From: Petrosia ficiformis
Taxonomy: Eukaryota > Porifera > Demospongiae > Haplosclerida > Petrosiidae
Reading direction: 5' to 3'
NCBI GenBank assembly: GCA_947044365.1
Contig: OX345636.1
Span: 12,295,309 to 12,359,308, forward strand
DNA length: 64,000 nt
Below the pieces are notes generated by a model. The model did no database searches. It saw only the letters and a list, made by a program, of their open reading frames with translations, and had not been told where the DNA came from. This document shows, piece after piece, positions 13,501-26,218 of this stretch; position 1 is the first letter of the stretch, and each line of letters opens with the position of its first letter. Both the position numbers and the translations under genes were made by a program.

Positions 13501-16500
13501 ATCTCGATGACATTCTGTCACTTTGTAAACATCACAGTTGGCAAATTCGATTCCTCTTCCAAATGTTTTCCCTAATTGTTGAGCTCTTGAATATATTTTT
13601 GTGGTTGTGTCCCAACCTGTCTTTTCCCAAGTATAAGAATCTTTAAATTTTTTAACAACACACTGTTGTCCAGCTTTTGATAGTGGAGCATCCCATTTTC
13701 CTTTGTAAGCATATCGAAATCTGCCTTCTGCAAATGGCTCAACATCAAATGATGTTTGGTGATCTTCAAGTGTTGCCATAGTAATATATAACTGAGAACT
13801 AAGCAGTGACTTGCAGTTAGCCAAATTTTCAATTTTGCAAGATATTATACATGGCACAACAATGTTATAGTGTGCATGTAATCTGGTTTGCACGTGCAAG
13901 TCATGTGGATGTATTAGCATCTGGGAATGTAAACATTACTACAGAATGTAAACATTACTACAGAGTGTACCATATACTGGAAGGGATAGTTTATAGCTAG
14001 CTAACAATTCAAATTATATGAAAACACCTACATTGTAAAAATGTAAACTCTGAAGGGGTAAAATAAAAATGAAAACTATCACTATCACTATTACAACATG
14101 CCTTGGTAGCGCAGTTGGTAGAGCATCTGTCCGGAGAACAGAATGTCGTGAGTTCGAATCCCACCTGAGGCAACTCTCATTTTCATTTTTCCACTGCCTC
14201 AGGTGTCTTTCTTTCTTTCTACATCTCCGATAACATCATGTTATGTGTTAAAGAGTACTCTTTATTAGAGATGGCGCAGAAAAAAATGGCCATCCATACA
14301 TTTCAATTGTATGTGATGAGCTGAAATCTCTGCTAAAGTTATGGAGATACATGGAAGTCATTAAGACTCTTTATATACACACATACCTTTTGATATCTAG
14401 TGTTTTTATGACTACCAACAATTTCTGGCTAGCTAAAGATTATCGTTAAGGTAGAGAACTGGTGAGTGGCAAAACTGGCAAAATCTTCCAATTCATATTT
14501 TTATTTTCCTGAAAAATCATTTTTTTGTTTGTTGAACTATCACAATGATTTTAGCACCATTGCAGTTGCATTCATAGTAAAATTCTGGTCTACAAGTATT
14601 GAAATGATATTTTCAGATGCGATGGTCTTAATGACTACAGAGCTATGATCTTGAATTGGATACCATTTAAATAAGTGTATTCGAGCCATGTGGAATTGAA
14701 CTTGAGCGTACACATTTGTGTTTTCAGAACAGGGAAGCTGTTACAGAGTCACTCTGTAAAAGGAAAGTCTGGTTATGTTGGAATCATGAGCATTTTAAAA
14801 CGTTTGTAAGCAATACATTTATATAATATTAAACCATTGTGTACTGATAATATAATATTAGCTTGTTATAATTACGTTTATATTTATGGGGAAAAACCAT
14901 GTTTACTAAACTGCCCATTTCAGTGTATTGATACACCCAAAGGCCATTATTGTATCACAGTGTTGAATGAAAATATCAATATTGCAATATATCAGGGGCG
15001 AGTGGGGATATCTCAGACCAAATTTATTCAACATGCAGCAACATATCAGCTACAAGCCTTCTGGGGCCCCATAAGCCACCAGAAGTAAACAAGGTATATA
15101 GAAAAAAAGTATCCCTATGACTGCTTTGTGGTGTCCAGGCTCCAGCATTCAGTACTCATCATAGTGGTTAACTTCATCATGACTGAAACACATCAGCCTA
15201 TTATAGTTATTATTTTGATTATCTACTATGTTTACCTCTTAAAGGACCTTGTAGAACTTTAGGAATACACACATGTATATTTCAGGTAGAATAACTAGCT
15301 ATTAGTTCCAGTTTCTACATAAGCTACATGTACACAGCTTTCTTTCTGCTGGTCTGTAGAGCTTGAGTGTGCGTTCTTTTATGCGCCACACCCATTAATT
15401 AACTGAGCCCCTCAGAATGACGTAACTTGTTTAACTACTATGCAACTCATAATCACTTAAGTGGCCACAAACATATTATATATTTATATATATTATAAAC
15501 ATACATCGAACCCGTGGGAAAGCAATCATACAGATGGCCCTATGGGCCATTAAAATTTTGTGGGAAGGAAACCTGCAGACCCCATAGGAGCAGTGTGCTT
15601 CACATGATCAATTCTTTCCCGTTCCTAACAAAAATCCTGTACGAAAACCTGCATATTGCACATGACTACAGTATAGTACAGTACATTGTATATATATTAC
15701 GTTGATGTGTTAGATGATAATACTATTCCTCTTTCTTTGTTCCTCATATCATAGTATCTTTATGCATTTTCTATTGATCCCATGAAACACATGGATCATA
15801 AAGAACTTACTCAGCAACCACAAGCCATCACTGATTCTCCTTATAAGGATATACTGGGACAAGAGGTTAGACTATAAATATAATATGCAAGGAATAATAA
15901 TTATTTATAATGTTCATAATGATAGTATTGAACTGTAATAATCAGAGTGTACGGTAAGTACTCTCTATGTAGGGATGGCACGAAAAAATGGCTGCCCATA
16001 CATTTCAATTGCAAGTGATGACCTGAAGTCTCTGGTAATATATACAGATAGGTTTTAATACACACAAACCTATTCATATCTAGTGTTTTTATGACTACCA
16101 ACATCTTCTGGATGGCCAAAGATTGTTGTTAAGGTAGAGAACCGGTGAGTGGCAAAACTGGCAAAATCTTTACCATATTGTTACAAAGTTGAGATTAAAA
16201 CTTATCATCAATTTAATACTGTAACTGCACTAACTTATATACAGAATGATAGACAATAAATAGAGACAATTATTGTAAAGGAAAAACAACTAGGGCCATG
16301 CAAACAGATGTTAACCAACTGATGACAGTGTTGCAGATCACGATCTTTATTCTGCTCTGCTTGCAACTCCTCCAGTGACCAAGTGGGAGCCCAGTTAGAG
16401 GCTTCAAGATTCTCTGTCAAGGTATTCACAGAGGGTTTGTTGGGCTTGAAAGAATGTCCACACTGTCTACATTTACTTCTGGACAAAGCATCTGCATTTC

Positions 16501-19500
16501 CATGTCTACACACATCTGGTATTCTGACAATTTCTCAAGCCATCTAGCTACCTGTCCCTCTGCATCCTTGAAATTCTGCAACCATTTGAGCGAGTTAGGA
16601 TCAGTGCGGACTGTGAATGGTTGCCCACTTAGATAAGGGCGAAAGTGTTGGACTGCCCATACTAATGCCAACAACTCTTTTCTTGTTGCACAGTAAGATC
16701 GTTCTGATTTGGTGAGAACCCGGCTTGCGTATGCAACCACATGTTCTGTTCCATGTACATTCTGAGAAAGAACAGCACCTAAACCAGCATTGCTAGCATC
16801 TGTGTCTAACACGAAGGGGAGATCAAATGAAGGAAAGTGTAGGACAGGAGCTGAGATTAGATATTCCTTTAGAGACATAAATGCCTGGTGACACTCTTTT
16901 GTCCATTGCCAGGGTTTATCTTTCTGTGTGAGGTGGTGTAAAGGGCTGGCCACAGTTGAGAAATCCTTTACAAATTTACGATAATATGTTGCAAGTCCAA
17001 GGAACTGCTTTAGTTCAGTAAGAGTCTCTGGTACAGGCCAATTTCTTATGCAGTCTGTTTTTTCAGGATCAGTATGAATTCCAGCTTCTGAAATTATGTA
17101 TTGATGCTTTTTTTGAATAGAGAACATTTTGAAGGCTTGATTTTGAGCCCAGCCATTCGAAGTTGCTCAAAAACTTCACAAAGTCGTGTGAAGTGCTCCT
17201 CAATGGTACTACTGTAGACAATGATGTCGTCTAAATAAACAAGACAAGTAGACCAATGTAAACCTCTTAATATCAATTCCATTAAAAATTGAAACGTACT
17301 TGGGGCATTGGTTAAGCCAAATCGCATCACTTTAAATTGGAATAATCCAAATGGTGTGCAGAAGGCTGTTTTTTCTTGGTCAGCCTCATTGACTTCCACT
17401 TGCCAGTAACCACTGGTAAGGTCAATAGTAGAGAACCACTTTGCTCTCAAGAGGGCATCTAGAGTATCATCAATTCTTGGGAGCGTATATGCATCTCTTT
17501 TTGTGATGTTGTTGAGACGCCTATAATCAACACAGAATCTTTGGCTCCCGTCCTTCTTTTTCACAAGTACGATTGGAGCCAACCAAGGACTAGATGAGGG
17601 TTCAATAATTCCTCGACTAGACATTGATTTGACTTGATTTGACTAATGGCCTTTGGTGAAAAGGTAGACGCCTGACTGGCTGTTTGCTTGGACTAGCATC
17701 ACCTGTGTTGATGGTATGCTTCACAAGTCCTGTTCTCCCTGGATCACTATTGTGAAGAGATATAATATCATTGAATTCTTCCACTAATTTTCTGAACACT
17801 AACCTTTCTGATGGAGGTAGACTACAGTTAGCCTCCAATTGTCTAACAATCTCATCCAGCTCAGACTTCTGTGGTTGCAGGTAACATACTTCACCAACGT
17901 GTGTGAGAGGGTTGAGTTGGCCAATCTTTTGATTCAGATGGACTGTTGTTGCCTCTAATGATGGATTCAGCACTCTAACTGTAATAGTTGTTTGTTGTGG
18001 TTGGACAGTATAGATAGAGTGAGCAACTGCTAGATTCTGGCATTCCATGAATTCCTGTTTAGGTACTAGCATGTACGTATGCTGGAATGAGAGGCTTTCT
18101 CGCATGCTACAGCTCAGTTTGGCAGGGAATCTCCATTTGATGTCTTCCCGGTACTGTAATTGTTTCTGCACAGAAAACATGGCAAGAGGAAGGTGACGAA
18201 CTTTGGCTGACTTCCAATGGTAGTGATCTTCCAGAAACTGTTAAGGTCTGTGTGCTGACGTCAATAACACATTTAAAACACTCCAGGAAGTCTGCTCCAA
18301 GGATGCATTCTTGAGTAAGATCTTTGGCAATTAGTACTGGGTAATTAGTTATGACATCCCCTAATGTCAGCATTGCCTGGCTTTTTCCGAGCAGTGACGG
18401 AGGGTTCCCATTAGCTGTGACAATTGGAGAGGTCGGTGCTTCTTCAATGGTGGGGTTCTCTGTCAGTTTTTTTCCAAACACTTTCGCAAACAATAGTTAC
18501 AGCAGAGCCAGTATCTACTAACATTCTTACGGGTATGTCGAAGAGGAACCCTTGCACAGTAATAGTGGCGCTCGGCTCACCATGTTAAGAGTTGGGTACA
18601 CAGGCGAGGGACTCTTTAGGCTGCTTTTACCCTGGAGGCTGGCAGGGCACATTCGTCTCAGGTATCCCTTCTTTCCACAGTTCCAACAAATGGGCGCATC
18701 TCTATATCTTTGTTGCCATACACATCTAGGAGCATAACCTTGGAAACTGTTTTGTTGCTTAAGGCAAGCCAATTCGTCACTCAACTTTGCTGAAAGATCC
18801 TTTAGTTGGAGAGCATTAATATCACTTTCTTCTTCACTGTGAACATCCAGTCTTTCTTTTATATGGGTGCTACCACAGGACGATACAGCTGTTTTTGAGC
18901 TGCTTCAATGCGGCACTGATGTTGAGCTAATTCTACTGCAATATCGAGCGTTTTGGGCATCTCTTTCATTAAGATCAGCTGTACAGAAGGGGACTCTAGT
19001 CCTTGAATAAATTGGTTTCTGGCAACTTCGAGTCGATGCTCTGGGTTCCATTTTGGATACGCTTTGTCCACTAGATACCGCAGTTCACCAGCAAAATCTG
19101 TCAGCATCTCCCCAGGTTTCTGCCTTCTGTTCTGGAGTTTGTATTGCCACTCCAGCTCATTTCCTTGTGGAGAAAACTGCCTTTCCAAAGATTGCTTGAG
19201 AACATCGTAGTCGTCTGTCTCAATGAGTCCAAGCTGACCTACTACACGGAATGCAGAATCATCGAGAAGAGAAAGCAATTCTCTTGCTCTTTTCTCTCTT
19301 GGGACCTCAGTCTCCTCTAAGTATAGGTTGAACCTCCTCAACCACAGGGCAAAGTCATCACTTGAGGAGAACTTCGGTGGTGGTCGAACGCTGGCACGAA
19401 CAACACGCTCAGACATCCCACTTCTGACACCAGTGTTACAAAGTTGAGATTAAAACTTATCATCAATTTAATACTGTAACTGCACTAACTTATAATACAG

Positions 19501-22500
19501 AATGATAGACAATAAATAGAGACAATTATTGTAAAGGAAAAACAACTAGGGCCATGCAAACTATATTATACAGAGCTAACAATGTTCAAGTCTTTGTCTC
19601 TGCATTGTAACAATATTATTATTATTATTATTTTTTTTTTTTCAGACAAATCATTTTTTTTGTTTGTTGAAATATCACAATAATTCTAGCACCATTCCAG
19701 TCACATTTATAGTAAAATTCTGGTCTACAAGTATCAAGATGATATGTACAGATACTATGAAAGAAGACAGTCTCAATGACTACAAAGATTTGATCTCAAA
19801 TTGGACGCCATTTTCCTAAGTGGAATTTAATTACGCATGCGCATTTGTATACTCGGAACATGGAAGCTGAAAAGGTGGAAGTGCTTGTTGCATTGGAATC
19901 AGTAATAACGTTTGTGAGCAAATACATTCTTATAATAATGAATATAATAATTATTAATATTAAAGCCATTGTATAATAATATTATATACTATGATAAGCA
20001 TTGGAATACTGAATGGCTGACACAGTGACAGACACTAGGACTGCAGACAGTCCTGTAAGTGGAATAGAGAATAGACATCATCTGTAAGAAAAAAGGAATG
20101 CAAAAAAAATTGATATATACAAAAGACTGACCTTCATTGATGAACAAAATATAATTATGTATGATTCATGATAATTTATTTATGCAATCTATAAAAAATA
20201 TTCACGCCATTCAGAAACAAGAGAAAAAAGTATCCCTATGATGATTGCTTTATGATGTCTAGCATTCAGTAATCATGGCTGACTTTATCATGCCTGAAAC
20301 ACAACAGCCTGCTATAGTTATTATTTTGATTATCTACGTACTCTCTTGATCTTTTAAAGAATCTTGTAGAACTTTTGGAATATATTTCAGGTAGAATAGT
20401 TAGCTATTAGTTCCAGTTTCTAAGCTACAAGCAGCTTTCTTTCTGCTGAGTTCGAGCGCACGTTCTATTACATGCCACACCCATTAATTGACCGAGCCCC
20501 CGGGAATGGCGCAACCTCCTTAACTACATATACAACGCATACTCGCGAAGTGGACACAAGAAAATATATATATATATATACATTAAACCCCGTGGAAAGC
20601 AATCATAGAGATGGCCCTACGGGCCATAAAAAAACAATGGAAACAAGAATAATAAAAAACATTTTTAATAAAAGTGAAAGAAGATGTATGGATGTCAAAA
20701 CCCAAAAAGCATGCAAACAAGGTTGGGAAGCTAACATAGGACCCAAAATCACTTCCATATAACCCTACATAAGTACAGCTCTTTGTATTTTGTTTTATAG
20801 CAGTGTAAGTACTTATGTAGAGTTATATGGAAGTGATTTTGGGTCCTATGTTAGCTTCCCAACCTTGTTTGCATGCTTTTTGGGTTTTAACATCCCTACA
20901 TCTTTCATTTTTATTGAAAATGTTTTTATTATTTAATTAGTAGGGCTGGAACGGATACCTGATTATCTGGATAATTATCTGTGAACTGAACATCTGGATC
21001 TGTTTCTTTATATACAAGTACTTGTTTAATGTTTGCGCATGCACAGAAAGCAAACACAGGAAATCAAAATTACGATAAATGGTGGTTGATAAGTGTCTTG
21101 TTCTGTGTTACCAATTTTTTTGGGCTTGTAGAGTGTAGAACATTTTGTAGAAACATCAATGCTGCTTGTATAAACATCTCTTGGTTGATTACAGCAAAAA
21201 GGTGTAGGTAATACTGTATATTTTAGTGCAAACAAGTCATGAATTTGTTAGAGCAATTATCTGGGTACCCAACTGTTATTGTGAATGGATATCTAGATAG
21301 TAAAAGACAGGATCCATTCCAGCCCTACTAACTTATATTACTCAAATACAGTTTGTCATTCTTAACTATTCTAATATCATGTCAAACTGTTTAATCATTT
21401 CAATTGACTGCTTTCCTCTTTACTTCTTACTAAACAACAAAACTAAACACAAGACTACAGCAACATTAGTATTGTAATGTACTCCACTGTATTCCACTGT
21501 ACTGTAATATACATGTAATCTACTGTACTCTACTGTAATGTATTGTACTCTACTGTAATGTATTATACTGCACTATACTGTCTGTATTATACTGTATTAT
21601 ACTGTAATGTACTGTGCTGTTCTGTGCTGTACTGTTCTGTGGTGTACTGTACTGTACTGTACTGTAATATACTGTACTGCACTGTACTTTACTGTACTGT
21701 ACTGTACTGTATAGCTTAGTTTCAATTTACAGACATTCACTAGATTTACTGGACAATATCCTACATGATTGGTTGTTTCCACATGAAGGATTTCATCAAG
21801 AAGCTCATAAAGCATAAGATGGATATGATTGCTGATTAAACCCTTGTGGTATACATTACCTTGTTATTGTTGTTTCAGTTGGGGAATCTCCCCCTCAAAC
21901 TCTTCAGCTCAACACTCTCCAGTCCCCCACCTAAATTTTCCTCAAATAATTAATATTGTGGATATTTCACAACTTGGTGCAATAGGGAGACTTGCCCACA
22001 TATTTTTCTTCACCACTGAAGTTAAATTTTGAAAACTGTGATAATCAAACTTTGGTTTCTTCCTTATAGAATCAATCTCATATATAGCACCTAAATTCAA
22101 GAGGGGGTACACGTGTGTGTACTATTATTCTTTATTCTAATTATCTCAGGAACCCAAAGCTGGTATGGTTAGTAGTGGAAGTGGGGAACAGGTACAAGAG
22201 AATTTCTTTTTTGATGCTAAGGCTATTGCAGCGGGTAAAAAAAGACAGCAGAGAGAACGAGAAAAAATGGAGAGACATTTTGGTGAGCTACAATGAGGAG
22301 TGGATACAAGCTCTTTTAACCATAATAAATGTGATACATACTTGTGTATAGATTATGATTAAAAGGTATAGGGTTTTGAATAATTACAATAATTTACATA
22401 TCACTCTATCCTCTGCACTCATTCCTCCTGGTTAGTGTATAAGGCAAGACGTATCTGGTGAAGACAAAGCTGTTGTGTCCAATGAAAAAAGGATTGATAG

Positions 22501-25500
22501 TGGTTTTGACAACAACCTAATGATCAAAGTTCCATTGTTAATTTTAATCTATCTGATGTTTAATGGGAAATAGCTTTTGAGCATAAATTACATCAATTTT
22601 TCAATTCTCAGTCTAATACACGCAATTATATACTTAATTATTTATAGTGTTGTTTGATATAATTGCCAATCTCTACTTACTTGTAGAAGTTTATACTAAG
22701 AGCACACATACACATGCGTTAACGTATATGTCCATGTATGTACTGTATAATGTATATGTTAATAAAATGTCACCATTTAGTTACAGTAGTTACTCAGTAG
22801 TTTCATTTCCACACTACAGTAGTTCAACAGTAGTAATTGGTGTACTTGTCAATTGAACACTGCAGTAGCGAGACAGTAATTACTATACTATACTGACAGT
22901 AGAACTAAGATAATTACTGTATTCTATGGTGACATTTTATTGACATATACTGTACATGTATTAAAATCCAGATAGAGATTTAACAAAATCATGAATAATG
23001 AAAATGTACAGGGCCTGAAACTATGATGATATAGGCAATGAAGAAAATTACATGTACATGTACATGTATACACAAATGTTGTGTTAATTAAACCCAATTC
23101 AATGGAATAGGGAGTAGTTTTGGTTTTAAAAAGGGCATTTTAGGTTTCAAGAAAGACACCAATCCCTTCAAAACCATACAACATGTATACCAAAATCTGT
23201 TTACTTAAACTTGAGTTAGAAACAACTGTACTTCAATGTACACAGAATAGCAGAATCACTTGTGCTACATATACAAGTATGATTCTGATTTTGAGATACA
23301 TGTAACTGTAATTGATAAAAGATGAAATCTAACACATCAATATACAGTATTATGTCAATAAAATGTCATCATCAATGAGTCACTTGGGAAATGATAGTTT
23401 CAATTCAAATAAATTCTCACTATTCAGCTAACTACAATAAAATGTTACTATACAGTAACAGTAATTATCTTAGTTTTACATGCGGTAAAGTCAGTAATTA
23501 CTGTCTCGCTACTGTGGTGTTGAATTAAGTAATTACTGTTAAAACTACTGTTGAACTACTATAATCTGATACAGAACTACTTAGTATTTACTGTACTGTA
23601 TGGTGATTTTATTTACATAATTACAACATTGGATATAATCCTTTCTTTAGATTCATCAGGTCCTCCAACTAAACGTCGTCCTCCTCCTCAGCCTAAGGGA
23701 CCATGTTGGTTTTGTCTTGGTAGTGTTGAAGTTGAGAAACATCTCATCGTGTCAATAGGAAACAATGTGAATTGTTGTATAATATAGATGTAATACGTGC
23801 ATACATGTATAATCGTACACACACACGTACATTGTATATACAATCAATAATGTATATACAATAGCTACATGTACATGTATCTTTACATGGAAAATCAAGC
23901 GCTAGGTGAGCTAGCACAGAGAAAACAGCTCATATCACTACACTTGTACATCCACACACAAAATATACACATACATGTATATATACATGTATAATTATAA
24001 TTAATTAATTAATCAATTAATTTAAAAAACCACAGGTACATCTACATGTACATGTACAATTATTGTACACACACATGTACATTGTATATACAATCAGTAG
24101 TGTACATACATCTACAATCGCTACATGTACATAAATCATTACATGTACACGTGCATACATTGATTAAACCTTCTCTATACTTAATCATACTATTAAAGTT
24201 TGGAATTAAACAAGTGTATATAGAGAAAAAAACATCCCTATGATTGCTTTACAAATTTAAGTGAAGATAAAAGTATCCCTATGATTGCTTTGTGGTGTCC
24301 AGCATTCAGTAATCATGGCTGACTTTATCAAGCATGAACTTATTATAGTTATTATTTTGATTATCTACTCTCCTGACCTTTCAAAGGACCTTGTAGAACT
24401 TTAGGAATATATTTCAGGCAGAATAGCTAGCTATTAGTTCCAGTTTCTACGTAAGCTACTTAGCTACAAGCAGCTTTCTTTCTGCTGGTCTGTAGAGCTC
24501 GAGCGCGCGTTCTTTTATGCGCCACACCCATTAATTGACTGAGCCCCCCGGGAATGACGCAACTTCCTTAACTACGTATACAATGCATACTCGCCATAAA
24601 AATATATGTAGTTGCTCTCTAACTGATCAATATCTATGGCTTTCTTTCCATCTTGATAAGTAGTTTAGAATCTTGAGCTAAAAGATATACACATATAACA
24701 AATTGAGCTTAAATCTAGGCATTGACTAACAAATGATCATCTGAGATCACATCAACAGGAAGAGGTGTAATTACATGTATATGAAAGTTTTTAAAGATGA
24801 AGCTATCAATATCAAGGCAGGGTCGTAGACATAGTGTTTCTTTGTGTCATGCTGTTGCTGTAGCCTAAAATAGTTAGATGCCTCAATTTCAATTTTTAAT
24901 TAACCCTTGATTAGATACATGTACATGTACATGTAGTTATAGTTTACGTTAACTAAAATAGGATTTAGTAATAGTTATAATTACACAAATATAGTAGAGC
25001 ACTGTTCAATAAATGACATGATTTGGAACTCTTTTGCTCTGATGTAGCCCAAATTGTTACTACATTTGTATTTGTGTTATAGGCATATACTGCATTACCA
25101 AAAGGAGGACTAGTCAATGAACATATACTTATACTACCTATTGGACACTATCCTTCATCTGTGGAAGCACCAAAGGTTCACAAGTCCCTGTCATGCAGTA
25201 TACTACATTAAACATAGTGCTTAGTATTGTTTGTATTAGCCTGGGTTCACATAATGATGCGAAGCCTTGCTTTACGTCCATGTGATAAAATGAAAAGTGA
25301 TTGATAAAATGTAACACAGCTGACGCAAAGATAGAATCAGATCCTATCCTCGCATTATGTTGCATCTCACGGCATTGAAGGAAGCATATAGTGTTTACAA
25401 TACACTGCATTCATGTGATGCAAGGCTTTACATCATTATGTGAAACCAGCCTTTAGATATCAAAGCTCTCTAGAGATGATTAAGTTATTACAACTTTCAA

Positions 25501-26178
25501 ATTATACTGATGATCAGTGCAGTAGCAGCCAAAAGAGCTAATCACTTTAATCTCTCCAGAGAACTTGCATCTCTAAGACAAAATAAATAAATAAATATAA
25601 CAACTTACTGGAGATATGAAGATTTTTACAAGCTTAGTCTTGTCTTAGTTAAACATGATTTGATGAGTGAGAAAGTTTTGGTATACAATATACATGTACA
25701 TGGAGAGGAATGATCCTTCAGCTCATACAAATGTTGTCCTAATTCGGGAAATTTGCCCAAAGAATATATACATACATTCAGTGCTGAAAATAGTTTTTGA
25801 AAGTGTCCAGCAGAAACACCTGGACAAAACAATATTTGACCAGCAAGTTATGAATTTTGTCCAGCAAAAAAAGCAAGTCTCACAAATCTTGTATCTATTG
25901 TATTTATGTTTTATGAGATATAGAAGTAACCAACTAAGCTAAGACTACTCTTTACTAATACCTCACTGTGAGGTCTATATACTTATTTGCTATAACTAAT
26001 CAGACAATTTTCAGTAAAATGCAATTTTGGTCGGACAAAGAGGTGAAATGACCAGAAAATGGCCACTTGCTGGATGTTATTTCAAGCACTGTACATGTAC
26101 TTGTATTGTACATGTACTTGTATTGTATTTGGGGCGAGCCTGAGCGAGCCCCACACTAGTCGTGTAAACGAGATTCCG

Positions 26179-26218
<40 letters not shown>

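Larger units (their letters stand above)
16179..19612 (-). mobile_element. Ty3/gypsy retrotransposon lacking integrase
   Basis: The element is read on the - strand. Its 5' LTR is 19434-19612 (179 bp, TGTTACA...TGTAACA) and the 3' LTR remnant is 16179-16305, nearly identical to the matching part. ATAT at 16175-16178 and 19613-19616 is the target duplication. Between them are gag, zinc knuckle, protease, reverse transcriptase and RNase H frames, with several frameshifts; the integrase and about 50 bp of the 3' LTR are missing, joined at 16305/16306. LTR similarity indicates a young insertion, but the copy cannot move on its own. Confidence 0.9.
15957..19930. repeat. Family A copy 2, split by the gypsy insertion
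   Basis: The left part is 15957-16178 and the right part 19613-19930; joined they track family A copy 1 through AAAACTGGCAAAATCTT and then ATCATTTTT.TTTGTTTGTTGAA. The interruption is the Ty3/gypsy element at 16179-19612 with ATAT duplicated on both sides. Confidence 0.65.

Noticed and set aside
13780..13920. Longer alpha-kinase start at 13920
   Set aside because: The 47 extra residues show no family resemblance and the ATG at 13779 gives a natural N-terminus just before the domain.
14100..14172. Functional tRNA gene
   Set aside because: D-stem and T-stem mismatches, C at position 33 and a shared 3' tail with the second copy indicate a tRNA-derived repeat.
21597..21815. - strand frame rich in VQYSTVQY
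   Set aside because: It is a translation of the (TACTG)n microsatellite.
25626..25942. Overlapping 68- and 91-residue frames on both strands
   Set aside because: No splice context linking them to CWF19L1, no motif; AT-rich chance frames.
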